Source: Micropterix aruncella (Eukaryota; Arthropoda; Insecta; Lepidoptera; Micropterigidae). From it: DNA of 64,000 bases. The stretch spans positions 3,577,335 to 3,641,334 of the forward strand of contig OX155954.1 in the NCBI GenBank assembly GCA_944548615.1, given 5' to 3'. Below, one piece after another: positions 49,811 to 61,375 of this stretch. The first letter of the stretch is position 1. Each line of letters opens with the position of its first letter. The notes below the pieces were generated by a model. The model did no database searches. It saw only the letters and a list, made by a program, of their open reading frames with translations, and had not been told where the DNA came from. A program made the position numbers and the translations under genes.

Positions 49811-50559
49811 ATTACTAAATAAAACTTTAGTAAAATCAAATAAGACCTTTATTCAACTATTTGTAAAATATTTGTAGTTAAAACATTTCTAATAATAGGT
49901 ACCTTTTATTTTCATTTTGCAACGTGATATTTTAAGCGGTACGCCTCCTTAATATATTGAAATAAGAAGCATTTAATAAACTAGACAAGGCAGCCTGAAT
50001 ACCTTAATAACAGTTGGGAAAAGACTGTAGCAGTCCTCACTCTAAATCCCCCTTTTCTTCATTTTATTTCCTTAATTTTTAAGGTTAAAAAGTTTTACAT
50101 GAATTAGGTGTGAGTTCTTGTAAGCTCAAAAACGTTGCTGAGAAAAGTTTGAGTACCATCGATCTAATGGCGTCACTGATTGACACGCGCATTAAACAGC
50201 CAGCCTAATTATATCATTAATTATATGTAACGCTAATTAGGTTTCACGTTTCAACATATTATTATACCGCCGCTAGTTAATTATATCGGTGGATATTCGG
50301 CAGTGTATTGGAAGCTTAAGATAGCGCTTATAATGGCAAAGTTTGGAATGTAACGGTGCGGCACTAAAACTGTTTACTTGTATACATAATTTAAAGGTAC
50401 CGGGGTTTCTATGCAAGGGTTAATGTGTTGCTGTTGTAATCGGTGTGAAACATTTGTAGTTCAGAACGAAATAATGTCGGTTTTTATACGACTGCCCATA
50501 AAAAAACAGTGTTATGTTTTCAGGGTTCATGTATATATGTATCGCATGTGTACCTAATG

Positions 50560-51145
50560 GTTCCGTGCAGCTTGGGTGGTGTTGGCCAAAGTATCTATGT
50601 CATCTGGCCTTCCCGACTCACGGTTCAACTCCTATCCGGTAAGCTTCACGAAGAGGGGCTTAACCTGTCAGGGCCGCTGTGAGCCTCTGTCACGACTGTA
50701 ATACTGCAGTCGGAGGAGCCTCTGCCACGGCAGTAATCCTGTATCGCGGATTCGGGGGAATACCAAGGGCAGAACTGGGCGATTGGTGCACCATTCGGTT
50801 TGCTAGGTTTTAATATAACCAGGGAGATCTGGAGACGTATGTTTCCTATGACAGCTGAGGGTAGTTGTCGTCCTGACGTCTTCAACCATTGAATCGATCC
50901 GTCATTTACCCGATCCCGAGTGACCATGACGGGCAAAGGGTGTCGCGGTCCGCACAATTTTTAAACTGAATAAGCGCTCAGGTCAGGTAGAGGCCGCGCA
51001 AGCGACCTCGAACTGGCTCGAACCCGTGACCAGACCGGGGGACGGAGAAATCTGGCCAAATCTGGTAGTAAGTGTGTGAGGTTGGTCTGCTGGGTTCACA
51101 TTCCAGTGCCTCACGGTTAGGCGTCGGCTTGTTACGGGCATATTG
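50560..51145. repeat. Dispersed repeat family D, copy 3, in a GC-balanced block
   Basis: CCCGACTCACGGTTCAACTC, CTATCCGGTAAGCTTCACGA near 50620 match family D. The rest to 51145 is GC-balanced with partial ORFs but no recognisable protein. A CCTCTGTCACGAC/CCTCTGCCACGGC duplication is visible near 50680-50730. Confidence 0.4.
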
Positions 51146-51151
51146 GCGGAG

Positions 51152-51480
51152 CTAGACTGCACTGAGAAAAATATAACGTTGTATGTGATATGGTAGACGG
51201 ATATATGCATGTTTCAACAAGGATTACGTATATAACTCAGAATGTGGTCCATACGTCTGAATTAACATGACGCGTAACGCTGTTGGCGTGACGGTAGTTA
51301 CCGTGCAGTAATGCTAAAATATAATGTTATTTTATTACGTCGCGACCTTGGGATCTTCTTTTAACAAGATAGCATGTAGTAGAATATTTACGGTTACATA
51401 CGGATACAAGGATCAAGTTAAAACTACTGTATTTTATTATATCCGTAATAACCCTAAGGAAAATATTGTAAATATACATT
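51152..51480 (+). repeat. Dispersed repeat family B, copy 2
   Basis: This is the partner of 2789-3100. The shared TTACCGTGCAGTAATG versus TTACCGTGACGTAATG shows moderate divergence. Confidence 0.75.
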
Positions 51481-52169
51481 TGATCGAGCAATGGAGTTTC
51501 AACAAAATTCCTTGTAATTCAACAAAATTACCATTGAAACATCGTTAGTATGTATAAACCCGTAATCACAAAATGGTAATGTAAGAATCAATCCAATATT
51601 TTTGTGAGTGTGTGGACTGCGTTATCCCTAAGTCTGTGTAATCACCTCACGAATAAAAGAACGATCCATATCGATATAACAGCCTGAGGTGTAGGGTTTG
51701 CCCGTTGCAGAAGACAGCTCCAAAGTGTATGTATGTATGTTGTCTGTTTCTTCATTCCACTGTAGCGAATACCAAAAATTCAAATAAGTGTAGGTACATA
51801 CAGCATGACGTGATATAAATTTTTAAATTTTCAATTTATTTCCAAAAAAAATCTTAACAGATTGTAGAAACTTAATATCTAGGTACATTTAAATTGCAGT
51901 CTATTAGTCCGTTTTTACAATATCTAAATTTATCCCCACGTACATAAAGTTACTTCATTATTGCTTTTAGGACATCGAAATCATTTTTAAGATGTATTTA
52001 CTAAAACCACAAATTAAAATAATCAATAAAAATAATCAAGAAATTAAAATCAGAAAAAGTCAGAATAATTAAAAAATGCTAGTTAAAATTGTCAAAAAAA
52101 TGGCCAAAAAATTAAAAAAAATATTTAAAATTAACAAATTTATCGATCGAATAAAAAGCTTTGTCTAAT

Positions 52170-52740
52170 AAGAATTCTTAGAGTAATTTTTTGAATAAGC
52201 TTTCCTTTTGAATTGTTTTAAACGTTCCGGTAGTCTGTTAAAGTAATGTGGCCCGGAGTATTTAGTGTCTTACCTTGCTGTGTTTAGTTTAGTACATAGT
52301 ATAAAAATGTTTAATTTATTTCTCGTATTTTTAGTATCTGTATCTAAAAACTTTTTATAATGTGTTTCTTTATTCTTAAAAAACTCAGTCAGTAACTTAA
52401 AGAGATTAAGGTGAGGATTCTTAGCCTTTTAAAAATGGGACTACACGACTCTTCCCTTTTCACCTTTGCAATTATTCGCACTGCTCTCTTTTGGAGTATA
52501 AAATATATGGGTTCCCTTATGACAAGCATAATAAATTTCCTTAGATTGTAATGGCATAACTTAGGATAGCTTCAATATAGCTGAAATAAACATTTCTTCT
52601 TTGCAATTCATCCAACGACCTTCTTACAATACTTAAAGCATAACATGCCCGACTTAACCTACTTTCGAGGTTTTCACAGTGAAAGTTCCATTTTAAAAGT
52701 TCGTCGACATGAACACCTAAAAATCTAGTACAAGGTGTTT
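52170..52740 (-). pseudogene. CR1/Jockey-type LINE fragment (post-catalytic RT region)
   Basis: On the minus strand the frame from 52740 reads TPCTRFLGVHVDELLKWNF, then CENLESRLSRACYALSIVRR and SLDELQRRNVYFSYIEAILS. After a stop and a deletion it resumes as LQKRAVRIIAKV, and near 52240 as GPHYFNRLPERLKQFKRKAY. The order (FLGVxxDxxLxW, the RACYAL block, the FxxxQKRAxRII block, then a LP..K block) is that of the C-terminal region of CR1/Jockey-group reverse transcriptases. Stops and frameshifts show it is dead. The start is 5'-truncated. Confidence 0.75.
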
Positions 52741-52980
52741 GAAGAATATCAATTCTAGTTATGTAATTTCAATGTTATTTCATTTGCGAATAATATAATT
52801 CAAAGAATTGCTCAAATCGCGTCTTTCACACGTCTTTCATAATTTGCAGTATGTATTGACTGATGCTGAAATATTTTAATATAAAAGAGTGCTCTGTTAC
52901 CTAATACAATTATCTTGTCACACACTCAAATAGGTAAGTCGCTCTTTCTATGTAAAATGTAACGTCTAATAAACATGATC

Positions 52981-53110
52981 AAATTCAAATTCTTTATTTA
53001 TCAAAAATCATAGATACAGATACATATTAAATAAACCTAACCTGACTGGATCGTACGAGACGTCCGCACTAAGGCAGGCTCAGATACGTATAATTAAATA
53101 CTGCCTAATG
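52981..53110 (-). mobile_element. Reversed LINE-like 3' end
   Basis: TCAAATTCAAATTCTTTATT followed by an A-rich stretch looks like the inverted terminus of a LINE. There is no coding evidence. Confidence 0.35.
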
Positions 53111-56100
53111 ATAAAATAAATAATACATTGAAGAATGCCGTGAAATCAATTAAAAATATTCGCAAAAACCTAGAATCACACAGATAGGTAAACATATGTG
53201 CTCTCTTTACTCTCTCTCCAAAAACATCGAGATATAACGGACTTAAAAATAAATCTCTGGACGTGTTCACGGACCTTGTCATCAACTAGCACGCCAGGGC
53301 ATTTACACCACCATAACTTCTAAATGCTAGAACATTGATCTTAGTCGCACGTGCCTCCCGCTGACTCATTTAAACTTGTGAATTCCACAATGACTTTGGA
53401 CAATTGCACGATGACCAAATTGATATTAGGCTCAAAAGTCGTACCATTTTGAATATTTCAGTCGTTTCCAGAGCGGTCCGATTGCCGTAATAATACGCCG
53501 GTACTCTCACCGGGACGCTTTATTCACCGCGCGCAGAAGCAGAAACTTCTGAATTTAAAGCAGAACAAAGGCGAAAGTTGGTGCCGGTGCCGCGCGGCCG
53601 GTACATTCCTCCATCCAGTGTAGGTGGGACTCGGTTCGAGATAGCTTCTGCTCGGGGTGTTAGTGAGGCCCAATGGCGCCCACAAACGCAAAATAATGGC
53701 TGAATATAAAAATGAATATCGCACGAGAGTGTGCATAAATCCGTGGAGCCATTCCGCTGCATGGATACGCCGAGTGGATTAAAACGGAAAGCCAGGGAGT
53801 TAACCTGTATACTCTTATGCGTAACTATATACCTGCGGTATTAATGTTCGTACTTCGTAATGCCATTTAGAAACTGTGTATACTTTAAGTAACTGTTATT
53901 ACATGTATGTGCATTATTTGTATTTATATATGTATTGGAAGGTGCCTGATCGGTTCTTTCTGATGCTGTGCCGAAACCAGGGTTCCAATCTTACGTAGAT
54001 TTTTACCTTAGCGGACAAGAGAGTAAAGAAACACAAACATTAGTATTTAAACAATTTATTATCTATCTTATTAATGTATACAGAGACGCTTCCCATCGAG
54101 TTGTTTGAGTGAAGAGAGAGTGTGTTTAATACAGGAAAATATTGCAGTTTATATAGCCAACATTTTGACGTTGAAATGTTCAGAATAACGTCGGAATGTA
54201 CATTGGTAGGAGTGAAAGAAACGTTTGATAAAATGCTGATGGCGAAAGACGCAATACGAATTCTGGTTAATTATGTTGTTTAATGATGTCTGACCAAATT
54301 CGTGGCAAAAATGTTACACGTGTTATATTAAAAGTAGTCGCTAAATTATGCGTGTTGCTAACCGTTACATATGTGTATATTAATAACGATAGTAATAATT
54401 TATTTCTATTATAGAGCCGTTCGACCTTAAAGAAATTAGTGGGGTGTTATTCTTAACACACAACGCACGACCACATGCAGATAGAAAAACACTAGAAAAA
54501 AATCCAAGCTTGGTTAGGAACCTCAATCGCACCCTCTCTACTGTCTATACCTTGCACCATTTGTCTACTAATTATTGGCCACTGGATTAAGAAATCATGA
54601 TAGGCGGCAGAGTGTGATAGATAATTACGGACTTATCTACAATTAACTATCTCGTATAATTCAATGAAGTACACATTTTTCGTCTTTAATATTATTTTTA
54701 AAAAAGACGAATAAACTTTTCGGCACCCCTATTAAATATGTACCAGACGATCGTATGCTTTCGAAATAAACAAAATTGATTGATATTTCCCATTGATAAA
54801 TTGTTTCATACAAAAACATCAAATAGAAAATAGCAATCAAATACATTTTTTTAAATGTTTCTCTTCTTTAATCAGATGCCGTATTTACAAGCTTTTAATA
54901 AAAAAATGTAATGATTAGATTCTCAGAATTTCAAAACTACGAAAGAATGTTTCACCGGAGCGTAACTTTGAAAATGTGCACGCACAGAACAAACTGTTAC
55001 AGTCACAAATTTCAGATAATTACTTTTAAACAGAGCTTTTGAGAGTTCAAACAAAGTCTTGAAACAGCTGTATAACCAAATATCTCCTTCATTTATGAGG
55101 TGCGATATTAATAATTATACACTGTTACTTCAAGTTTTAGCATATTTTCTTGTTTCTCAGACTCTTTTAAAAGTTTCGGCCTTTTAGCTCAAAGGAATCT
55201 CGTAATTGTGAAGTTTGTTCATTAAATTTTGAAGATGGCTTTCAATCTTGAGAAAGTATACCATTTGAGTAAGAAGCTTTTTTAACGCTTATACGATGCG
55301 TCGATATTTTTCTTAGTTAACAAAAATACGACTTTGGTGTAGTAAAAACACCACTTGCAAAATTAGCGGGATGTGGCATACACGGTGACTTACTAAGTTT
55401 GATCTTTTCTTACCTTAATACATGTAGAAAGGTGTCACCATTTCTTGTCAAGGCTTTGCTTTAAGTATGAGTAAAAGAAGGCAGCTCCATTTTGCGACTT
55501 AGGTACTCAAGAAAATACGAAATAAACAGCCACGATATCTTTACACGCTTACGACCTGGTCCCATAACCGATAATTATATGACCATTCAACACGTGCGCG
55601 TATACAACGTACAATAATTCATAACACAAAACTACAAATTTCAACTTCAGTTTTTCTTATTCAACGGTTGTATAAAACCCCTTAGCAATGGCATTGCTAC
55701 AAGAAAACGTTATTAAAAAAAAATTTTAGAAGCCAAAGATTGTTCTCGATTTAGAATGAATTTATAATTATTAATTGGTACTCTGATTACTATTGTTTTT
55801 TAATTTGTTTATATATTTGTATCGTGATTATTTCATGTTGATTATTTTGATTTTGATGATTTACATTTACTACTTTTTTATATATTATATTTTGATTATT
55901 TTATTTTCATTCCATTAAATAGTGGTAGCATTAATGGGCGTGTCCTGAAAACCAGCTTAAAATATATCCTGAGGTTTCTCCTAATTTGCAGCGATTGCAG
56001 TTTTATTACATAGTCTTTGTCTATTTTCAGTTTCAATTTGTAATTTAGTATTTTTTGTATTGACAGCTACAAATAAATAATTTATTATTATTATTGTTAT

Positions 56101-56144
56101 TGAAATCGCATTTCAAAAACTTTATAGCAAATAGACATAATTTA
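53111..56144. other. No gene seen
   Basis: 53460-53790 is GC-balanced with two overlapping minus ORFs lacking domains. The rest is AT-rich and appears unique. Confidence 0.5.
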
Positions 56145-56375
56145 AACGCAGAAAGGATCCAGGTTCGATTCCCAGTTGAGAGACCATTTTCCGTTAAGAT
56201 AAAATTAACGGAACTGCATTTCATTTCTGTCGATCAAATGCAATAATCAGACACACACACATACACTACACATATACATAAACACTTATAGTAGGTTCAG
56301 TTGTAAGAGATTGTCGTTATGATAATATACCCGACCATTGTGAAATTTCACAATAAAGAGTAGAAACAAACAATA
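56145..56375 (+). mobile_element. tRNA-derived SINE, copy 3
   Basis: In the plus direction there is a B box GGTTCGATTCCC, then ACCATTTTCCGTTAAGATAA, GGAACTGCATTTC, an ACACACAC run, GTAAGAGATTGTC and the end GAAATTTCACAATAAAGAG. Confidence 0.78.
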
Positions 56376-57910
56376 TAAACGACATCGATATTTTTTTCTG
56401 ACAAAAAGAACCGAATTAATGATTAGTATATTAAGTAAGAAGTTAAATACAAATTGACTTTTTCGATAGAACCGTTATTGGGACCTCGTAATAATAAACG
56501 TTATATAAGGGCTCCCCCGCTGTTAATAAGCCCACCGCTTACCATATACAATTAAGTATTTTTGTCACTGGCTCTTAATTTATACCTACGAGGATTGTTG
56601 GTGCACTGCATCAATGAAAAGCGAGGGAAATAGCAGATGCTAGTGATAAAAGAGGCCTGTTAACAATGCGATCAAAGAATAAGGAAAATGTGAGTCGCAT
56701 ACAAAATGTAGGGCAGCCGCAGCATCTCTGCTCTTAATAATAATTATATATAAGTACTTACACGTATAGGGGTATAGATGTGAATGCCTGGACAAGACGA
56801 CGGGTGAGGCAACAAAGAAGACATTAAACCAGAGAGAGGGAGAGGGAGAGAGAGAGAGAAATAAGGCAGACCAAAGAGGTGAGCGTTTGCGGTAGAGAAA
56901 GCTTATTCCCGATATGAAAAGCCTAGCGTCTAAACAGAATACTCGAGGGAATTGCGAATACGATATGAAAAAGCAGTTTCTATAGAGAAATACATTTGCC
57001 ATTCGGTACTACTATATAGTAACCTTTTTTATAAAAGGGGATTGGGGATTGGGATTTTAGATAGACCCTATGGTCTATCTAAAATCCTAATATAAACTGA
57101 ATGAAATTGTAAATAGAATAGCTGCATTGCCACCGTCACCTACTCCATACCTCAAGTTTTAGATATTAATTTATTATTACACTACGTATATAATAATTTT
57201 TATGAGATTTGATATTAAACTAGCAAAAAGAAATAAAACATAAATAAAATAAAACCTCTTTTTATTCGGGGAATTAAATAACATTCGAGGAATGAAATAC
57301 ATTCAGTATAATGCCAAATATTGAAGCGAAAATCCTGCGGAATTAAGAAAGAGAAGGGGGTGGAGTATTAGAGGGAGGGAGGGGGGGGGGGGGAACAAAA
57401 AGATCAAAATAGGGCATCTTGTAATTTTAGATGAAAGATATTTAAAAAAGTATGTATCCGTTCATATTTTATGATCCTAATTAAACGAATAACTATTGAA
57501 TATACTTTGATTTTTTAAATTTTGTAGTTGGTATTTCGTATAATATGGTTTAAGTAGTTTAATTATGAGGCCTTGGCGATATATCGCTTCTAGTTATCAC
57601 GTATTGTAAGTGCCAAGTCATGTCCTTTCATAAAAAAAAATAAATCAAGGTATGTTAACACTGTTGATACTACTTCAAAACACTGAAGCACGCAAATAAC
57701 AAAGCTCAAAATAAAGATTTACACAAAAAAATGCCCGTAAATAATTCAAGAAACAACAGTAGAACGAAATAAAGGATAATAAACATTGGGCGATAGATAG
57801 CAATCCTTTTTTAACTGTTGCGTCTACCTCAAAACTGTTGCATCTACCTGATATGGTTTTTTTTAAATGTAGTAATTTTTATAAAAATCATCTCTAAGCA
57901 TCTTTTTTTT
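56376..57910. other. No gene seen
   Basis: A GA-rich tract (56827-56860) underlies the 120-codon minus ORF 57002-56640. A 13-base G run is at 57381-57393. Confidence 0.5.
57052..57087. repeat. Perfect 16-bp hairpin
   Basis: GGATTTTAGATAGACC, loop CTAT, GGTCTATCTAAAATCC. The stem is too short for a standard miRNA precursor. It may be a micro-insertion. Confidence 0.7.
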
Positions 57911-58185
57911 CAAGCAACCCTTATCTGGGCGTTCACGCGTAACATGGAAGACTCATAGCGTCTTACATCAACATCACGCATCTTTTTTAAAAGCAAGCCT
58001 AATCTGGGCGCTCACGCGTAACATGGAAGTCTCGTGGCGCCTTACCTCAAGCATATTTTTTTCAAGCAAGCCTAATCTAGGCGTTCACGCGTAGCATGGA
58101 AGACTCATGGCGTCTTACATCACGCATCTTATTTTCAAGCAAGCCTAATCTGGAAGACTTATGGGGTCTTACATCAATCATGATT
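57911..58185 (+). repeat. Minisatellite, ~73-bp unit, 3.5 copies
   Basis: The units start CAAGCAAGCCTAATCTGGGC and continue GTTCACGCGTAACATGGAAG, then ACTCATGGCGTCTTACATCA. Starts are at 57911, 57990, 58063 and 58136. The last unit is shortened. Confidence 0.8.
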
Positions 58186-58762
58186 TTTTCGACCAAGCAT
58201 TTTTTTTACGCTCGAAAGAATCGAGTATTTCGAGTAATCTATTTGAGATTATTTCTCGGCGTTATTATTATTGCGGACGTACACCATTTCGCGGCTGAGA
58301 GATGGGAAAGATAAACGAAACGAAGCCGTCTTTACTGTCAGCCTTTGCGCGCCCGGTGCCTGTTTACATTATAGCGGTGGATGAAGCCATCAAAAAGTTG
58401 CCCGTAAATCTAATGAGGCAACTTCAAAGCGGGAGCGTCCGCCGCTCGTAAAGTCCGACTTTACTTTTCCTTTCGATTGCGGCGGGCGGGACTTCGGCGG
58501 CGCTTGTTGTTGCTCCTCAAATCAACGCCAAATCAACGGTAACGAGATTTCCAACAAATTAGCGCGAGTGTTAGACGCGACCGCGTCGATCGGTAAGCAT
58601 AGGCTAGGCGAGCGTCCGAACAATGGCGGTATGGATGGCGGATTAGAAAACAAGACGCTTTTGAAACGCGGGGAAGCTGTAATTCAGAACGAGCTGAAAG
58701 TTTACCTTGCAAAAGGAAAAATGGTTGCCGAAGTCAGTTATTGCAACGCGTGGTCGGGTATA
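58186..58762. other. GC-balanced block, no gene seen
   Basis: 58250-58640 is GC-rich for the window, with no supported frame. Possible conserved non-coding DNA. Confidence 0.4.
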
Positions 58763-59190
58763 GCTACTAACAAATGATTTTTTAAACCATAGCCTCTGCC
58801 TCTTATTATTTTAATATTATTTACATAGATATATATTTTTTTGTAGTATACAGCCCCCGGATTCTGAAGCAACGACACGATATACGCTATCGTCACTCGA
58901 AACGGGAACGAAAAAACGTTTACCGTATGTTGACAGCCTGTAAATCGCATCTGTCGCATCTATCGCATTGCGTTGATCGACGTTAATCGATAAATAGAGC
59001 GAGATAAATACATCCTTCAGCGTCTGCATCAAACATGTTCGGGAGATTTTCGAAGAAATACTGCGTAATCATTTTCTTACAAATCGTCTAAGAACACTGC
59101 AATAAAAGCTGCTAAGCGGTCACTAGACTTATCATGATCGCGGTGATTTTCCAGACGGCATCTCATAAGCTGCCGTCATTCTTAACCTAA

Positions 59191-59485
59191 AGGGCTCTCT
59201 AGACGATCAAGCATGCTTGTCGAGCATCGCGTCGCGAGCGGGGAGGGGATTGTGAACCGCAGGAAATATGCATTTTTTTTAAAATAATTATTTAAAATGC
59301 CTAATTTACTAGTTGTATACCAGGGAGTCAGGTTAATTAGACGTAATTGATTGTTGAATGACGTGTTCCCTGGTATAAATTACAAAATTAGGCATTTTTG
59401 GTAAATAAAAAAAATATATATTTGCATATTTCCTCAGCCCGAGACGCGATGCTTGACAAGCATGCTTGATCGTCTAGAAGGTTCC
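59191..59485. mobile_element. Foldback MITE, Harbinger-like, copy 2 (295 bp)
   Basis: This has the same arms and the same central segment (TTAGACGTAATTGATTG) as the copy at 31177. The flanks are TAA on the left and TTA on the right. It is more diverged at the right tip. It is nested within the long-TIR element 58856-59960. Confidence 0.78.
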
Positions 59486-59492
59486 TTATTTT

Positions 59493-59593
59493 TGACGATT
59501 AAAGGACTATCGAAAACTCGAACCTTCGACTAAGCGCTCACTCTAGCTAAACCGAAGAGTCGAGTTTTTGGTAGTCCTTGAAACGTCAAAAGT
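59493..59593. repeat. Internal foldback, ~40-bp arms
   Basis: The arms TTTTGACG..GGACTATCGAAAACTCG and its inverse (CGAGTTTTTGGTAGTCC..CGTCAAAA) surround about 23 bp. It lies just right of the MITE inside the long-TIR element. Confidence 0.6.
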
Positions 59594-60389
59594 AAGCTAA
59601 GGAGAGACAACAGCAAGTCAGATGTCGTCCGATAATGTCGTCTGATCACGATAAATCTAGAGTGAGCGAATAGCTTTTTATTTTATCGCACGTTCAATTT
59701 GACTTTGTAAAAAGATTGTATTGCTGTATTTTTACACGATTTACAAGAAAATGATGACGCAGTAACTACTAACAAATCTTCCTAACAATTTTGATGCAGA
59801 TGCGAAAAAATGTCTCGCTCTATTTATCGATTAACGTCGATAAGCCATTTAAACGCAGTGCGATAATTTACAGTCTGTCAACATACGATAAAAGTTGTTT
59901 GCTCCCGCTTCGAGTGGCGACAATCGTATATCGCGTCGTCGCTCCGGGATCCCAGCCCAGGTTTCAATACGTAATAATTACGCACTTAAATATTCAGATA
60001 GACTGATAGATGGCATGCTATCTCTCAGCATTATTACAGTGATAAAATCAGCCAATATAAAAACTACGATAGATGGCACTAATAATTAAATGTTATTATA
60101 CTCAATAAGTCCTTTATCAAAAAACATTTATTATCAATATTATTATATTTGGCCTAATAACTTGCTATTCGATTTTCCGGCAATGCTATCAGCGCCACCT
60201 GCATTTCGCCGTTTCAGAAGGATTGCAAAATCCTAGTAGGAGTTGAGCAATATAATCTATCTATATATAGACAAAGAATGTTGGTATATCTGTCTGCCTA
60301 AGCTTAATAGAATACCTGTCTGTCCAAAACCGTTGACCGTTTGACCATGGCACATATGTGTATTTTTTCATGGAAAAGGGTTTTTATGA

Positions 60390-60845
60390 TATCCGCTTCG
60401 TTGTAACTACCACTAGATGGCGCAGCAGCACATCAACTTATATACCGCCTAACCGGTCACCATGAAAATTGATTTTTGAGCACGCATAATATTTTCGCGC
60501 TCTTAACTGCGTTGTAGCTCGCTAACAGATGGCGCTGTAGCCAACTTCCATACCGTTCAATCAATCGCCGTGAAAATTGGTAGACATAGCTATTTGAGCA
60601 CGGATAATATTTTCAGACTATCCACGTTGTAATTTGTCACTAGATGGCGCTGCAACACATCTACTTCTTTTCCGCTCAACCGATCGCCATGAAAATTGGT
60701 ATACATAGACATTTGAGCTCATAATATTTTCGCGCTATTAACTTTATTGTAATTCGCCACCGGATAGCGCTGCATTGCATCTACTTATATACCGCTCAAC
60801 CGATCGCTTTGAAAATTGGTATGCATAGATAGGTATTTGAGAAGG
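60390..60845 (+). repeat. Tandem array, four ~116-bp units, each with a CTCF-like core
   Basis: The units share ACCGMTCAACCGATCGCCAT, GAAAATTGGTATACATAG, TTTGAGCACGGATAATATTT, and a core near CACTAGATGGCGCTG. Cores start at about 60411, 60525, 60638 and 60756, all in the same orientation, with the last decayed (GGATAGCGC). The core resembles the known CTCF site (CCACYAGRTGGCRS). Whether it is bound is unknown. Confidence 0.7.
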
Positions 60846-61011
60846 ATATAACGCGGTTAACACCGCGTAATACCAATAGTACCATATATAGTAAATTGTA
60901 TACCATATATAATCAAATAATAATGGTAGTATTCACATCTATTACAGAAATAAATATCGTGGTTTTTCATTGTCTTTCATATGCAGAGATATCTTACCTG
61001 CATTGAAATAG

Positions 61012-61249
61012 GGGCGGTTATCGATTGAATGGACCCGCGTACTACCCCCCTCCCGCACCGCCCGCGTCACCTTCCGGCGGGATCGCGGGCGGACACAGTG
61101 GCGCGACGGCCATCTCCTCTCCGGTCTCCCAATACATTCACCCAAACATCTTGCCTGCATCTGCACTGTACACACCGACAAATGCACCCCCGGTTTCTAC
61201 TCCATTATTTATTAGCTCCTTTCAGTTGAATGACAATACGGAATCCGCA
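61012..61249 (+). CDS. Candidate internal exon, Pro/Ser/Gly/Ala-rich
   Basis: A GC-rich block in AT-rich surroundings holds a frame open from 61007 to a TGA at 61256. It encodes NGPAYYPPPAPPASPSGG, then a less repetitive stretch including SPVSQYIHPNILPASALYTP. The third codon positions are GC-rich in the first half, unlike the flanks. Boundaries are less convincing than for the 8.2-kb exon. The acceptor would be the weak AAATAG just before 61012, and the donor GCA|GTAAGC at 61250. A much better acceptor (ATGCAG, 60981-60986) is out of frame in all three frames, so an untranslated or 5' exon is also possible. The minus strand carries a good donor-like CAG|GTAAGA at 61000-60993, which leaves strand uncertain. 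The gene is not recognised. Confidence 0.38.
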
Positions 61250-61375
61250 GTAAGCTGAAACGAGCACATATTACCAGCGACGGAGGCACTGTGTCCAGTG
61301 GCGTACATTGAGTTTTAAAAGACATTGGGTAATTTCGTACCCACTTGCGAAGTTTGTTGTAGCACTTGCCACATA

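Larger units (their letters stand above)
58856..59960. mobile_element. Long-TIR DNA transposon relic containing a nested MITE
   Basis: Inverted repeats of about 185 bp lie at 58856-59042 and 59783-59960. Shared blocks include CGATATACG, CATACGGTAAACG-like, TCTGTAAATC, and CGACGTTAATCGATAAATAG. CAGCCC recurs at both outer borders and may be the target duplication. The interior holds no transposase but contains the MITE 59191-59485 and another inverted repeat at about 59493-59593. The element splits a copy of the 330-bp family. Confidence 0.65.
58763..60240. repeat. 330-bp family, copy 3, split by a 1.1-kb transposon
   Basis: The left piece 58763-58850 (ACTAACAAATGATTTTTTAA) continues at 59960 (AGGTTTCAATACGTAATAAT). 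It runs through TAGATGGCATGC to TGCTATCAGCGCCACCTGC (60185-60203). Confidence 0.7.

Noticed and set aside
56640..57002. 120-codon minus ORF
   Set aside because: Partly produced by a GA-rich tract; no domain, and no splice or start context.
60942..61187. Minus-strand Arg-rich 81-codon ORF over the 61-kb block
   Set aside because: Arg-rich antisense of a Pro/Gly-rich frame, with a stop before any acceptor.
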